From an uncultured Verrucomicrobiae bacterium (lineage in GTDB: Bacteria; Verrucomicrobiota; Verrucomicrobiia; Limisphaerales; UBA1100), in the NCBI GenBank assembly GCA_937775205.1, contig CALKBX010000030.1, positions 1 to 64,000 of the forward strand: DNA of 64,000 nucleotides. Direction: 5' to 3'. The notes below the pieces were generated by a model. It did not search any database, had not been told where the DNA came from, and saw nothing but the letters and a program-made list of their open reading frames with translations. Below, one piece after another: positions 1 to 10,247 of this stretch; position 1 is the stretch's first letter, and the number at the start of each line of letters is the position of its first letter. The position numbers and the translations under genes were made by a program.

Positions 1-1063
1 ACCTGGACCCCTTTTGGCAGACATCACGCCCGGGCCCATGAGCCGATTCTTCATGATGGTAACGTGATCCTGATGCATGCCCCTTGCTATGATCTCCCTC
101 AATCGGCCACAACAAAATCGGGGGTCGCACCCGTTGGGGCGAGGGAAAAAATATTGGACCTATTTACAGGCGTACGATTTATCTACTGGCAAGCGGATTT
201 GGAAGGCCGAAAGCGCCTCGAGCGTTCATTCCACATCTATTCTTGGGCAGTTGGCTAATGGTTCCCCCGCCATTCTTACTGGCCGTGGCGGAGGGCACCA
301 ACCCCCTGAAGAACCCTATGGCCTCTCTCTTCTTAATGCTAAAAACGGAAGACGTATTTGGGATGTCGCTATCCAAAAGTATCCGGCAGCTCAAAATGCT
401 AACTGGGATTCCAGATCAGCCCACTTCTTCATCGGCAAGGAACATCATTCATTGAATATAGAAACAGGTAAGCTAGTGAAGGTTGTTTCGCTCGTGAAAG
501 GGGTTACTCTTACTCGTTGGGAGAACGGCCAATACGTGACGCGAAAAAATCAAACACTTCCCAAAGCCCGTAAACCTATAACTTATTTTACGAACCTGAT
601 CGTTGGTGATTATCACTATTTTCGGTCCTTCGCCGGTTTTCTGATTGGCCGTGTGCAACTTTCTACAGGCAGAGTCGAGTACCTACAGGTTCCTGTGCAG
701 GCTTTGCGTAAAAAGGATGCTAAAGAGGAAATGCACTGGAAAAAGACTCTCCCGAACGACATGAAGAACGCGGATGGATATCGGGCCACACAGGATAAGC
801 GGAATGCGGGAAACGGGTGGGGGCATGTCTCCGCAGCAAGCCCGATCGTTGTTGGAAATCGGATGTATATCCCTACAATGGTGGGGACTGTTTATGTGAT
901 TAACTGGCGTTCAAAGGTGCTGGATCAAAGCGCACTGGTGTCGGTAAGCGATCTTGGCCCTCAGGGTCAAACATGGACCTTATCTTCACTATCATACTCG
1001 GCCTCCCGTTTGTACGCGCGTACTTTAAAAGAACTGATTTGCATTGAAGAACAAAAGCAATAA
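1..1063 (+). CDS. PQQ/BamB-like beta-propeller protein, 5' truncated, one frameshift
   Basis: The gene runs in from the left edge. The first ~120 bases read in frame 1 (PILHDGNVILMHAPC), and from about base 130 the homologous reading continues in frame 2 (QAYDLSTGKRIWKAE) to the stop. The switch falls at a GGGGG run at 120-124, so a single-base indel is likely and the ATG at 77 is probably not the start. Phrases such as YDLSTGKRIW and later GNRMYIPTMVGTVYVIN are typical PQQ-like propeller blades that pair a displayed value with a stored one. Proteins of this type in PVC bacteria are usually exported and of unknown ligand. The following sulfatase lies about 150 bases downstream on the same strand. 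Confidence 0.6.
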
Positions 1064-1210
1064 TCCAGAGTTTTTGAAGACGATCCAATGAGTAATATCA
1101 TTTCGCCAGTGACACGGAATCTAAAGCCCGCATGTTGGCACGGACTTCGGGATAAGTAGAATGAGTTGCCTGAAGACTTGAAAAGCCTCAAGCTACCGCT
1201 TCTCCAAATT

Positions 1211-2566
1211 ATGAAACGTTTATTTCTTTCGTGGATACTCGTGCTGGTGCCGACATCTTGGGCGGCTAAGCCAAACATGGTTTTTATCATCGCCGATGAT
1301 TGCACCTTTCGTGATATCGGCTGTTATGGCGGACAGGCCAAGACACCCAATATCGACAAACTGGCCAAGCAAGGCATGCGGTTTACACGTTGCTTTCAGG
1401 CGGCACCAATGTGTTCACCGACTCGGCACAATGTTTATACGGGGCTGTATCCCGTGAAAAGCGGCGCATGGCCGAACCACACGCGGGCGTATCCGCACGT
1501 AAAGAGCATCGTGCATCACTTGCGGCCGCTGGGGTATCGCGTGACGCAGACGGGGAAGACACATATCAATCCGCGCACAGTGTTTCCGTTTGAAAATTTT
1601 GGCGGCGGGAAAAATCCGGACATGAAATACATCGATCAGCTGTTCGCCGAGACAGCGAAGGGGGGCAAGCCGTTTTGTTTGTTTGCCTGTTCCAACGAGC
1701 CGCACAGCCCCTGGAACAAAGGAGACGCCTCAAAGTATCCGCCGGCAAAGGTGAAACTACCACCGTACATTGTGGACACGCCACGAATGAGAGAAGATTT
1801 CTCTGATTATCTTGCGGAGATTACTTATTACGATTCACAAGTGGGCGAGATCGTGGGGCTGTTAGATAGACACGGCTTAGCAGACAACACGCTGGTGATG
1901 GTGGTAAGTGAACAGGGCAACGGGTTTCCATTTGCAAAATGGACCTGTTACGATCACGGGCTGCAATCGGCAATGGTCGTACGTTGGCCTGGCAAGGTGA
2001 AGGCCGGCGCGGTAACAGACGCGATGGTGGAATACGTGGACGTGACGCCGACGTTCATCGACGCAGCCAGCGGCAAAGCGGTGAATGGACTCGACGGAAA
2101 AAGTTTCTTGCCGGTTTTGCGCGGCGAAACGCAAACGCACAAGCAGCACGTCTTCGGCATCATGACCACGCGCGGCATCATCAACGGCACTGACGCTTTT
2201 GCCATCCGTTCCGTGCGCGGCATGCGCTACAAGCTGATCCTGAACCTCAACCACGAAAGCAAGTTCACCAACGCCTGCACCAAGTCGCCAGCCTTCAAGT
2301 CGATGGTCGCCAAGGCCGCGACGGGCGATGCGACGGCCAAGCGATTGGTACACAATTATCATCATCGACCGGCGGTGGAATTATTCGACCTAAAAAACGA
2401 CCCACTGGAAATGAGCAATCTCGCCGGCCAAACGGATTTGAAAAAAGTGCAAATCAACCTGCGCGCAAAGCTGGAAGCATGGATGAAAGCACAGGGCGAC
2501 GAAGGTGTTGTCACAGAGTTAAAATCCAAGGAACGCCAGGGACGCGGCAAGCCAAAGAAAAAGTAG
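1211..2566 (+). CDS. Exported formylglycine-dependent sulfatase
   Basis: A 451-residue type I sulfatase, predicted to hydrolyse sulfate esters, most plausibly on polysaccharides. I start at 1211 rather than an in-frame codon 45 bases upstream because MKRLFLSWILVLVPTSWA is a clear Sec signal peptide. After it come the metal-binding Asp pair (IIADD, residues 26-30) and the CSPTR motif, whose Cys68 would be converted to formylglycine; CSPTRHNVYTG fits the C-x-P-x-R signature. Length is normal for the family. The C-terminus is basic (GRGKPKKK). It is not obviously operonic with the propeller fragment upstream, and it converges with the hydrolase downstream, whose stop lies 18 bases away. Confidence 0.92.
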   Translation: MKRLFLSWILVLVPTSWAAKPNMVFIIADDCTFRDIGCYGGQAKTPNIDKLAKQGMRFTRCFQAAPMCSPTRHNVYTGLYPVKSGAWPNHTRAYPHVKSIVHHLRPLGYRVTQTGKTHINPRTVFPFENFGGGKNPDMKYIDQLFAETAKGGKPFCLFACSNEPHSPWNKGDASKYPPAKVKLPPYIVDTPRMREDFSDYLAEITYYDSQVGEIVGLLDRHGLADNTLVMVVSEQGNGFPFAKWTCYDHGLQSAMVVRWPGKVKAGAVTDAMVEYVDVTPTFIDAASGKAVNGLDGKSFLPVLRGETQTHKQHVFGIMTTRGIINGTDAFAIRSVRGMRYKLILNLNHESKFTNACTKSPAFKSMVAKAATGDATAKRLVHNYHHRPAVELFDLKNDPLEMSNLAGQTDLKKVQINLRAKLEAWMKAQGDEGVVTELKSKERQGRGKPKKK

Positions 2567-2583
2567 CTTCGCCGGTCAACCCA

Positions 2584-3900
2584 TCACTTCGACTTCAGCC
2601 CCACTGTGTTCACTGCGACCACACGGTAGGTGTGCTTCGCGTTGCCGGCGGTTCTATCGGTGAACTTCATTTGCACGAGCGGTGCAGCTGGTGTGTCGCT
2701 GTATTGCAGACCTTGGAAGATGGGGCGACCAAAGCGGTTCTTGGGCGTCTCGGGCACGGTACCGATGGGTTTGCCGTCACGCAGGATAATGAAATGGGCG
2801 AGACCGCTTTCGAGGTCGGCCTCGATTTGCCACGTGAGCGTGTGGCCATCCACTTTCAAATTCGTGGGCGCGGGCGGCGGGGTTGGATCAGGAATTTCTG
2901 TGTCCTTTATATAGTGCATCCACGTGCGGGCGATGGCGGCGTTGGGCAGCCAGACGGCTTCCGTTTCATCACCAGTGAATTTTCCAGCGGGCACGGCTTG
3001 CTGGCCGAGCAGCGGGGCGAGCCACGCATCGTGGACGGGCATTGGCTTGAGTGGTTGGCCGGTCTTGGCAGGCAGCCGCATGGTGAGGCAGGCATCCAGC
3101 CACGGGATGGCCATATAACGCTGGTTGCCACATTCGTGCGCGGCAAGTGGATCCACCGCCAAGCCCAGCAAACCGCCGCGGCGGCGGATAGTTTTGATAA
3201 ACTTTTCGTTGGCCGGCCACACTTTGGAAAATCGACCATCCTTCACGGTGACTCCTTCCTTCGTACCGGGATTGCACATCATCGGCACACCGAGCGCAGC
3301 CTTTGGCAATGTGTGCGGCTTAATGAGTTGACGTTCCGGATTGGGCACAAACAATGGCACACCCGATCGCAACCACGCGGCGGCCACACGCTCGGGATGC
3401 AGCATCACCATGCCGCCAACCCAATGTCCGCCGCCGCTGTGACCCCATAATGCCCACGGCACCGTGGCCAATTCAGGATGGCCGCTACGCTTGCCGAGGT
3501 CGGCCAGCGCTTTACGGAAGGCGTCGTCGGAGCCGTTGCGCGGATCACACCACATTTGGCAATCGGCCTTTTGCGGTTGCTCATAAGAAGGTGCCAGCAA
3601 CGCGCACCCGTGCTTTTTTGCCAGCGCCTGCCAATGCAAATCGAAGGCACCGGTCTGTCCGGATTTGCACGAGCCCTCGCCGCAACCGTGCTGATGCACC
3701 ACGACCCCGCGCAGCGTCTCGACTCCCGCAGGAATCCACACCGTATATTGAACCGGAAAAATCAATTCGCCAGGCTTGGTTGAAGCCTCGTAACGCACGC
3801 GGTAATACGGCGGCACCGCGGAGGGCGGCTTATCGTAAGGCGCCTGCTGAGCGGAAACGGGAATGGTCAGTGCAAGTAAGCAAAGGAGAATGGTACGCAT
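2584..3900 (-). CDS. Exported alpha/beta hydrolase with C-terminal fibronectin III-like domain
   Basis: A 438-residue protein. The start at 3900 gives a signal peptide ([18 protein letters not shown]). The N-terminal two thirds is an alpha/beta hydrolase: the oxyanion region [11 protein letters not shown] and the nucleophile elbow [11 protein letters not shown] are visible. A Pro-rich linker ([12 protein letters not shown]) leads to a domain of about 95 residues with a fibronectin III-like pattern ([12 protein letters not shown], then [11 protein letters not shown]). Such enzymes are usually esterases or PHB-depolymerase-like hydrolases, and the substrate cannot be read from sequence. It is divergent from the DUF1080 gene, leaving about 95 bases for two promoters. 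Confidence 0.8.
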   Translation of the reverse strand: MRTILLCLLALTIPVSAQQAPYDKPPSAVPPYYRVRYEASTKPGELIFPVQYTVWIPAGVETLRGVVVHQHGCGEGSCKSGQTGAFDLHWQALAKKHGCALLAPSYEQPQKADCQMWCDPRNGSDDAFRKALADLGKRSGHPELATVPWALWGHSGGGHWVGGMVMLHPERVAAAWLRSGVPLFVPNPERQLIKPHTLPKAALGVPMMCNPGTKEGVTVKDGRFSKVWPANEKFIKTIRRRGGLLGLAVDPLAAHECGNQRYMAIPWLDACLTMRLPAKTGQPLKPMPVHDAWLAPLLGQQAVPAGKFTGDETEAVWLPNAAIARTWMHYIKDTEIPDPTPPPAPTNLKVDGHTLTWQIEADLESGLAHFIILRDGKPIGTVPETPKNRFGRPIFQGLQYSDTPAAPLVQMKFTDRTAGNAKHTYRVVAVNTVGLKSK

Positions 3901-3994
3901 GCGAAGGCGGATTGTCATTGCGCGCGGCGGTGCGGTCAATCCCCAAGAGCCGTTGGGGCTTGATTCGCTGGAGCAATCGGTCACAATCTTGCCC

Positions 3995-4594
3995 ATGCAA
4001 TTCAAGCCGTTTTTGTTTGTTATCCTCTTTGGGTTCGCCTCCGATATTTTTGCCGAGCCAATTTTGAAACCCATTTTCAACGGAAAAGACCTCGCCGGCT
4101 GGAAGGCCCCCAAAGGCAATGAAGCTGCGGGCTGGTACAAGGCGGTGGATGGGGTTCTGAAAATTCAAAGTGGGCCGAAAAAGAAGGGGTCGATTCTTTG
4201 GACAAAAAAGAAGTACCAGAATTTTCTGATGGAGTTTGAATTCCGCATGGGCGTGGGTCGGGTGGATAGCGGTGTACATATACGTACCAAAGATCAAATT
4301 CAAATTGGCATCAGCGGCTCGCTAAATCGCGACATGACTTGCTCGCCGTACATCCCGGGCAAGGGCTATCCAGTGGAGGCGAAGAATATTAAGAAGCTCC
4401 TCAAGCCAAAAGATTGGAATACCATGCGCATTCAGGCCATTGGCCCGGAATACACCGTTTGGTTACAAGGTGAAAAGGTAATGACCTACAAGAGTGCGTC
4501 GGCCATTAAGGAAGGTCCTCTGGGGCTTCAGCTGCACGGTAGCCGGGATATGTCCATCGACTACCGCAACCTTAAGTTAACCGAATTGAAATAA
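3995..4594 (+). CDS. DUF1080 (3-keto-disaccharide hydrolase-like) exported protein
   Basis: A 199-residue protein with a signal peptide ([20 protein letters not shown]) followed by the DUF1080 hallmark [12 protein letters not shown]. Other landmarks are GVHIRTKD and a C-terminal RNLKLTELK strand. The fold is concanavalin-like, and some members hydrolyse 3-ketoglycosides; this function is from family knowledge and is not proven here. The start is set by the signal peptide; an upstream in-frame ATG would overlap the divergent hydrolase. The ThuA-like gene follows after 26 bases, so the two are probably cotranscribed. Confidence 0.85.
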   Translation: MQFKPFLFVILFGFASDIFAEPILKPIFNGKDLAGWKAPKGNEAAGWYKAVDGVLKIQSGPKKKGSILWTKKKYQNFLMEFEFRMGVGRVDSGVHIRTKDQIQIGISGSLNRDMTCSPYIPGKGYPVEAKNIKKLLKPKDWNTMRIQAIGPEYTVWLQGEKVMTYKSASAIKEGPLGLQLHGSRDMSIDYRNLKLTELK

Positions 4595-4620
4595 ACTTTT
4601 TAACGTTAATTTATAAAAAC

Positions 4621-5655
4621 ATGAAATCCATTAAACACATTCACATTGTATTTGCGCTTTTATTTCAAATGACACTCGCCGCACTGGCGGGCCCATTGGT
4701 CTACGAAGGAAAAGAAGGCATCGGCAAAGGAAAACACATCGTGTTCATTGCGAGCGATCACGAGTATCGCGGCGAAGAAACTTGTCCGGCCATCGCCCGC
4801 ATTCTGGCCAAGCGATATGGCTTCAAGTGCACTGTGCTCTTCGGGCTGGACAATGATGGCTACATCAAGCCGGGCTCCTCCAATATTCCGGGCATGGAAG
4901 CTCTGGATAAGGCCGACATGATGTTCCTGTTCCTGCGGTTTGTCGCTCCGAACGACGCCTCAATGAAACATTTTACTGATTACCTAGATCGCGGCGGACC
5001 AGTCCTTGGTTTGCGAACAACCACGCACGGGTTCAACGGCCTCAAGGGAAAGAACAGCAGGTACAACTACAATTCCCGTGACAAAAGTTACGACTACGGA
5101 TTTGGTCGACAGGTGCTCGGCGAAACCTGGCGTCCTCGGGAAGGGGCTGGGCACTATGGTAGTAATCACAAGTTTAGTACGCGTATGTTTGTGGTGCCGG
5201 AGCAAAAAGACCACCCGGTGATGCGCGGGGTAAAGGACATGCATGCCATGGCTGGGGCCTACAGCGCGGTGCCGATCGAAGGCTCGGTGATCCTTGGGAA
5301 AAATCAGGTGCTTGATTCCATGAAACCCGACGGCAAGCCGCTGGCAAACAAACCGCCCAGCCCATCCATCTGGGTGCGCACATATAAATCTGCTTCAGGA
5401 AAAGAAAGCCGCGTTTTTGCGAGTACACAGGGTGCCTCTGAAGACATCGTCAGTGAAGGAGTGCGACGCTGCATCATCAATGGCGTTTTTTGGTGCATGG
5501 GCCTTGAGAAAAACATCAAGGCAGATATGGATGTCGCCTTTGTGGGGCCCTACCAACCAACAACATTTAAATTTGGGGGAGGTACCAAACAAGTAAAGCC
5601 GGCTGATCTCGCCGGTTGGGACAGCCCCATCATGCCACGTGGCGAAAAAAAATAA
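4621..5655 (+). CDS. ThuA-like domain protein, exported
   Basis: A 344-residue protein with a signal peptide (MKSIKHIHIVFALLFQMTLAA). The body is a ThuA-type, glutamine-amidotransferase-like fold: HIVFIASDHEYRGEE near the N-terminus, then a strand-turn FLFLRF and the GGPVLGLRTTTHGF segment. In PVC genomes ThuA-like proteins sit beside DUF1080, sulfatase and oxidoreductase genes and are thought to act in sugar metabolism, but their chemistry is not established. It lies between the DUF1080 and PhoD-like genes with short gaps (26 and 35 bases), consistent with one operon. Confidence 0.85.
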   Translation: MKSIKHIHIVFALLFQMTLAALAGPLVYEGKEGIGKGKHIVFIASDHEYRGEETCPAIARILAKRYGFKCTVLFGLDNDGYIKPGSSNIPGMEALDKADMMFLFLRFVAPNDASMKHFTDYLDRGGPVLGLRTTTHGFNGLKGKNSRYNYNSRDKSYDYGFGRQVLGETWRPREGAGHYGSNHKFSTRMFVVPEQKDHPVMRGVKDMHAMAGAYSAVPIEGSVILGKNQVLDSMKPDGKPLANKPPSPSIWVRTYKSASGKESRVFASTQGASEDIVSEGVRRCIINGVFWCMGLEKNIKADMDVAFVGPYQPTTFKFGGGTKQVKPADLAGWDSPIMPRGEKK

Positions 5656-5690
5656 ATCTAAGTGCACCGTTAAACATAAATAATTTTCAA

Positions 5691-7646
5691 ATGAAAAAAA
5701 ATCAAATGAATCGCCGCGCGGCGTTAAAATTGACTGCCGCCAGCGCGGGGGCGCTGATGGTCACCCGAAACTTTCTCAACGCAGAAGATGCCCTTAAGCC
5801 TTTTGGTGACAAATTTGCACGGCTGGAATCGCTGACCACCGGCGATTGGTGGAAGCGTCCGTCCAATATGGGTGTGCCGCTCAAGGGCGGTCGTAAAGCC
5901 GCCATGCCAAATCTTAATGTCCCGCGCGATCAAGTGGTGGCGTTTGCAATTTACACGCATCAGAACGGCGTGCTGAAAATTACCGGGCAGCTCTTCCCAC
6001 TCAAGCCCGGCGAAAAACGCGAAGCGCGGTTGGAGTTCAAGCGAAATGGATTGTGGGTCGAGGCGGCCAAGGTGGAGGTGCATTACCCCGGCTGGGACGC
6101 GCATTTTCGCATAGAAAAATGGGACAACACGCTGAACGTGCCTTACCGCGTATGCCACGGCGCGAAGGCGAATTTCGAGGGACTCATCCGGCGCGATCCT
6201 TCAAATAAGGACGTCATCGTCGTCGCCAATCTTTCCTGTAACTCCAGCCGCACCGGCGGGCCGCGCAAAGAAATTGTCGAGAACCTCCGCCATCACGATC
6301 CTGATTTACTCTACTTCGGCGGCGATCAGCACTACCGCCACACCGAACACACTACCGGTTGGATTGAGTTCGGCATGCAATACCGCGACATCCTTCGTGA
6401 TCGCCCCACCATTTGCATTCCCGACGATCACGACGTCGGCCACGGCAATGTGTGGGGTGAAAGCGGCAAATTAGCTGAGCTTAACGGCGGCGCGGATGGC
6501 GGTTATAAATATCCGGTGAAATACGTAAACCAAGTCCAACGCCAGCAAACCTCAAACCTGCCCGATCCTGCCGATCCCAAGCCAGTGGATCGCAATATCG
6601 GCGTGTACTACACCCGACTCACCGTTGGTGGCGTGGACTTTGCCATACTCGAGGACCGCAAATTCAAGAGCGGCCCCGCCGGCAAAATCCCGAAGATGGG
6701 CCCGCGCCCCGATCACATTAACGATCCGAAATACGATCCCAAAAAAATCGATTTGCCCGGTTTGGAATTGCTCGGCCCGCGGCAGGAAAAATTTCTTGAA
6801 GACTGGACTGCCGACTGGACAGATTCTGAAATGAAAGGCGTCCTTTCACAAACCGCCTTCTGCGGAGCAGTACACATGCACGGCGGTCCGAAGAGCCGCT
6901 TACTGGCCGATCTCGATTGCAACGGTTGGCCGCAGACACCCAGTCGCCGCGCGCTGGCGCTCATCCGCCGTGCGTGGGCCGTGCATCTTTGTGGCGATCA
7001 GCATCTCGCAGTAGTTGTGAAACATGGCATCAACGAATACGGCGATGGTCCGTACGGTTTCACCGGCCCCGCGTTGGTGAATACAATCTACGGCCGCTGG
7101 TGGCATCCACTCGATGAAAAAGCCGGCCCCAATCCCGTGCCCAACAGCCCGCTGCCTTGGACCGGTGATTTCAAGGATGGCCTCGGTAATAAAATCTCTA
7201 TGCTCGCCTATGCAAATCCGGAGAACCGCAACGACGAGAAAAAACGTGCTGATGGTTATGGAATCGCGCGCTTCAACAAAAAATCCCGCGAAGTCACCCT
7301 GGAATGCTGGCCGCGCTTTTGCGATGTGGCCGATGGCGATAAGGCTCAATTCCCCGGTTGGCCAATTACCGTAGCTGACAACGCCAACGATGGCCGTAAA
7401 GTCGCCGGCTGGCTGCCCGAACTACAATTTGGTAAAGGTATCAACCCCGTCATCCAAGTCATCGAAGACAAAACAGGTGAAATCCTTTACACCGCCCGCG
7501 CCCAAAACAGCCGCTTCCAACCCCGCGTTTATTCCAAAGGAAAACACAGCCTGAAAATCGGAATGCAAAAACCGAATGCCAAGACGCTAAAAGGCTTTGA
7601 ACCCAAGGCAAAGAAAGCGGCGGGACGCCAAAAAGTCACACTGTAG
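5691..7646 (+). CDS. PhoD-like metallophosphatase, exported
   Basis: About 651 residues. The N-terminus MNRRAALKLTAASAGALM is a Tat-like signal (start ATG at 5691; MNRR at 5706 is the alternative). Metallophosphoesterase landmarks are visible: VVANLSCNSS, LLYFGGDQHYRH, ICIPDDHDVGHGNVWG and, near residue 440, VHLCGDQHLAV. These match the PhoD/alkaline phosphatase D family, which uses metal-bound His and Asp residues to cleave phosphate mono- or diesters outside the cytoplasm. It is longer than classical PhoD and has a C-terminal beta-rich extension. It is the third gene of the DUF1080-ThuA-PhoD run. Confidence 0.85.
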   Translation: MKKNQMNRRAALKLTAASAGALMVTRNFLNAEDALKPFGDKFARLESLTTGDWWKRPSNMGVPLKGGRKAAMPNLNVPRDQVVAFAIYTHQNGVLKITGQLFPLKPGEKREARLEFKRNGLWVEAAKVEVHYPGWDAHFRIEKWDNTLNVPYRVCHGAKANFEGLIRRDPSNKDVIVVANLSCNSSRTGGPRKEIVENLRHHDPDLLYFGGDQHYRHTEHTTGWIEFGMQYRDILRDRPTICIPDDHDVGHGNVWGESGKLAELNGGADGGYKYPVKYVNQVQRQQTSNLPDPADPKPVDRNIGVYYTRLTVGGVDFAILEDRKFKSGPAGKIPKMGPRPDHINDPKYDPKKIDLPGLELLGPRQEKFLEDWTADWTDSEMKGVLSQTAFCGAVHMHGGPKSRLLADLDCNGWPQTPSRRALALIRRAWAVHLCGDQHLAVVVKHGINEYGDGPYGFTGPALVNTIYGRWWHPLDEKAGPNPVPNSPLPWTGDFKDGLGNKISMLAYANPENRNDEKKRADGYGIARFNKKSREVTLECWPRFCDVADGDKAQFPGWPITVADNANDGRKVAGWLPELQFGKGINPVIQVIEDKTGEILYTARAQNSRFQPRVYSKGKHSLKIGMQKPNAKTLKGFEPKAKKAAGRQKVTL

Positions 7647-7700
7647 ACGATAGACATTGACGGGAACTACGGGTCAGCGTTTGATTTCCCCATCAAACGC

Positions 7701-9593
7701 ATGAACCATCCCTCTCTTTTCATATTTGCCATCAGCTGCTCAATGCTGGCAGCCGCTCCCAAAGCCCCGCCGCCATTCAACACGCAAGAGCTTTCCACAC
7801 CACTTCTCAAACCCACCGAGGCGCTCAAGGCGGTCACAGTACCCAAGGGCTTTCGCGTGCAGCTGTCCGCCGCCGAGCCGATGGTGCGGCAGCCGATCGA
7901 TATGGCTTGGGATGCACGCGGAAGGTTATGGGTAGCCGAGTGCTATACCTATGCCGAGCGGGAAACAAATTTCGAAAAGAAGCTTAAGGACCGCATCATC
8001 ATCTTGGAGGACACGAATCATGATGGCGTGTTCGACAAGCGGAAAATTTTCTGGGACGGCGCGAGCCAGTTAACCAGCATCGAGATTGGGTTCGGTGGGG
8101 TATGGGCGGCATGTGCACCGGAAATTTTATTCATCCCCGACCGCAACGGCGACGATGTGACCGATGGCAAACCGGTTCCGGTTCTCGATGGCTTCGAAAA
8201 CGACAAGGTGCGGCACAACATCGTCAACGGCCTCCGCTGGGGGCCCGATGGCTGGCTGTACGGTCGGCACGGAATTCTTGGCCCGGGCTCAAAGGTTGGT
8301 GTGCCCGGCACGCCCGAAGCCAAGCGCACACCCATCAACTGCGGCATCTGGCGTTATCATCCCACGCGCAAAAAATTCGAAGTCGTCTGCCACGGCACCA
8401 CGAATTCCTGGGGACATGACTGGGATGAACACGGCCAGTTGTTTTTCATCAACACTGTCATCGGCCATCTCTGGCACGTCGTTCCCGGCGCACGCTTTCA
8501 GCGCATGTACGGCGAACATTTTGACAAGCACCTCTATGAACTCATCCAGCAAACCGCCGATCATTTCCACTGGGACATCGGCAATGAGAAGTGGGCTGAT
8601 TTGAAAAAGACCGGCATGACCTCTGGCACCGACGCAGCCGGAGGCGGCCACGCGCACACCGGTATGATGATTTATCTCGGCGACAACTGGCCCGATAAAT
8701 ACCGTGGCCGCTTGTTCACTTTAAACTTCCATGGCCTGCGCATGAATCAAGAAACGCTCCATCGCAAAGGCGCGGGCTACGTCGGCAAGCACGCGCCGGA
8801 CTTCATGAAGACGAAGGACAAATGGTTCCGCGGCATCGAGCTGAGCTACGGCCCGGACGGCGGCGTGTACGTGCTCGACTGGTCGGACATCGGCGAATGC
8901 CACGAGAACGACGGCATCCACCGCACCAGCGGCCGCATCTATAAAATTACCCATGGCAAAACCCGACCGCACAAACTGAACCTCGCCAAGCTCTCCAGTC
9001 CCGAGCTGGCCAAGCTGCAAGGCAGCCGCAACGAATGGCTCGTTCGCCAGTCGCGGCAACTTTTGCAGGCACGGGCCGCAACCGATCACAAGGACCTCGC
9101 CGAGGCGCGCGCGTTTCTTTTAACCACATACCAGACCACCTCCTCCACCCCTACCGCCCTGCGTGCAATGTGGGCGCTACACGTCACCGGCGGCTTGGAA
9201 GAGAAATGGCTGCTCGAGCAAACGCACGACCCGCGCGAACACATCCGCGTGTGGGCCATCAAGCTGCTGAACGATTCCGGCGCGCCATCCAAAGCCGCGT
9301 TGAAACGGTTTGTAAAAATGGCGCGAACGGACACAGCCGGCCTTGTGCAACTGGAACTCGCCTCGACGCTGCAACGACTGCCCCACGCCCGGCGTTGGGA
9401 ATTGGCCACCGCACTCGTGTCGCAGACCACGTTCGCCAACGACCCCGTGCTTCCGCTGATGGTGTGGTACGGCATCAACCCCGCCATTCCGGAGAACCGC
9501 GCCGAGGCGTTAAAGCTCATCGCCAAGTGCAAAATCCCCAAAGTCCGCCAGTTCATTGCGCGGCGATTGGCGGGCGACTCGGAAGAGAAATAA
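7701..9593 (+). CDS. PVC-type membrane-bound dehydrogenase domain protein, no cytochrome domain
   Basis: A 630-residue protein with a signal peptide. It matches the N-terminal propeller of PVC putative membrane-bound dehydrogenases: VPKGFRVQLSAAEPMVRQPID, then MAWDARGRLWVAECYTY, and RWGPDGWLYGRHGI. The C-terminal ~190 residues are a helical HEAT-like repeat region (LRAMWALHVTGG, REHIRVWAIKLLND). Relatives are often about 1000 residues with a terminal c-type cytochrome. Here no CxxCH motif is present and the reading frame ends cleanly, so this is a short form. Substrate unknown; the context suggests periplasmic sugar or alcohol oxidation. Confidence 0.82.
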   Translation: MNHPSLFIFAISCSMLAAAPKAPPPFNTQELSTPLLKPTEALKAVTVPKGFRVQLSAAEPMVRQPIDMAWDARGRLWVAECYTYAERETNFEKKLKDRIIILEDTNHDGVFDKRKIFWDGASQLTSIEIGFGGVWAACAPEILFIPDRNGDDVTDGKPVPVLDGFENDKVRHNIVNGLRWGPDGWLYGRHGILGPGSKVGVPGTPEAKRTPINCGIWRYHPTRKKFEVVCHGTTNSWGHDWDEHGQLFFINTVIGHLWHVVPGARFQRMYGEHFDKHLYELIQQTADHFHWDIGNEKWADLKKTGMTSGTDAAGGGHAHTGMMIYLGDNWPDKYRGRLFTLNFHGLRMNQETLHRKGAGYVGKHAPDFMKTKDKWFRGIELSYGPDGGVYVLDWSDIGECHENDGIHRTSGRIYKITHGKTRPHKLNLAKLSSPELAKLQGSRNEWLVRQSRQLLQARAATDHKDLAEARAFLLTTYQTTSSTPTALRAMWALHVTGGLEEKWLLEQTHDPREHIRVWAIKLLNDSGAPSKAALKRFVKMARTDTAGLVQLELASTLQRLPHARRWELATALVSQTTFANDPVLPLMVWYGINPAIPENRAEALKLIAKCKIPKVRQFIARRLAGDSEEK

Positions 9594-9600
9594 GGTGGGA

Positions 9601-9617
9601 CGGTTTCTCTGAAACCG
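9601..9617. repeat. Short palindrome, GGTTTC/GAAACC type
   Basis: CGGTTTC-TCT-GAAACCG forms a 7-bp stem with a three-base loop between two convergent genes. A related GGTTTC/GAAACC palindrome occurs at 39157-39171 next to GCGCGCCGCGACGG. It could serve as a bidirectional terminator or be a relic of a dispersed repeat. Confidence 0.4.
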
Positions 9618-9638
9618 CCTTGACGCGCTCGACGCGGC

Positions 9639-10172
9639 TTATCCTTCGTCGCTTTTGGGTTTGCCGATGGTGATGGGATTGGTGAAGAGGAGGGAATTGG
9701 GGAGTAGGATTTTTTGGCCTTCGTTTTGCAGGGTGGTGTAGCGCAGGTCAATTCCGGTGACTTCACCTTCCATGCCTTTGACTTCCACGTAGTCGGTTTT
9801 AGAAAAGGGGCGGTAGACGAGCAGCAGCACACCGGCGAGGATGTTGGAGATGGTGTCTTTCACCGCGAAGCCGAGGGCGAAACCGGTCAAGCCCAAGCCG
9901 GCTACCAGCGCGGAGACATCCACGCCCAACGTGCCGAGCGCGGTGATGAGGCCGGCAACGAGCAATGTGACACGCGCGGCCATGGCCATGAGGCGCACCA
10001 CGGGGTATTCGAGCGAGGCTTTGTCGCCGGCGGCGAAGATGGTTTTGCGGGCGATGCGCGAGGCGATCCAAAAGGCAAAGAGCAGGCCCGCCGCCACTAA
10101 AATTTTCGGCCCCCACACCTGAATGAGGTCGGGCATATTTTCCTGAGTATATTCCTGAATTCGATTCCACAT
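9639..10172 (-). CDS. MscS-family small mechanosensitive channel
   Basis: A 177-residue compact MscS homologue. The start is fixed by a perfect AGGAGG at 10178-10183, five bases before the ATG; an in-frame GTG further upstream would lie inside that site. Two to three membrane helices are followed by the Gly/Ala-rich pore helix (VAGLGLTGFALGFAVKD) and the start of the beta domain (VEVKGMEGEVTGIDLRYT, ILLPNSLL). It opens under membrane tension to release osmolytes. It lacks the larger C-terminal cage domain of E. coli MscS, which is common in small members. Confidence 0.9.
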   Translation of the reverse strand: MWNRIQEYTQENMPDLIQVWGPKILVAAGLLFAFWIASRIARKTIFAAGDKASLEYPVVRLMAMAARVTLLVAGLITALGTLGVDVSALVAGLGLTGFALGFAVKDTISNILAGVLLLVYRPFSKTDYVEVKGMEGEVTGIDLRYTTLQNEGQKILLPNSLLFTNPITIGKPKSDEG

Positions 10173-10247
10173 AAGCACCTCCTAGGAAGGTTGTCGCGAA
10201 TGTGAATGCGCGCGGCAAGCGGGAACTATTGACAGGGGCCAATAGAA

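Noticed and set aside
2479-3450. 323-codon frame on the plus strand
   Set aside because: It is antisense to the exported alpha/beta hydrolase and begins inside the sulfatase gene.
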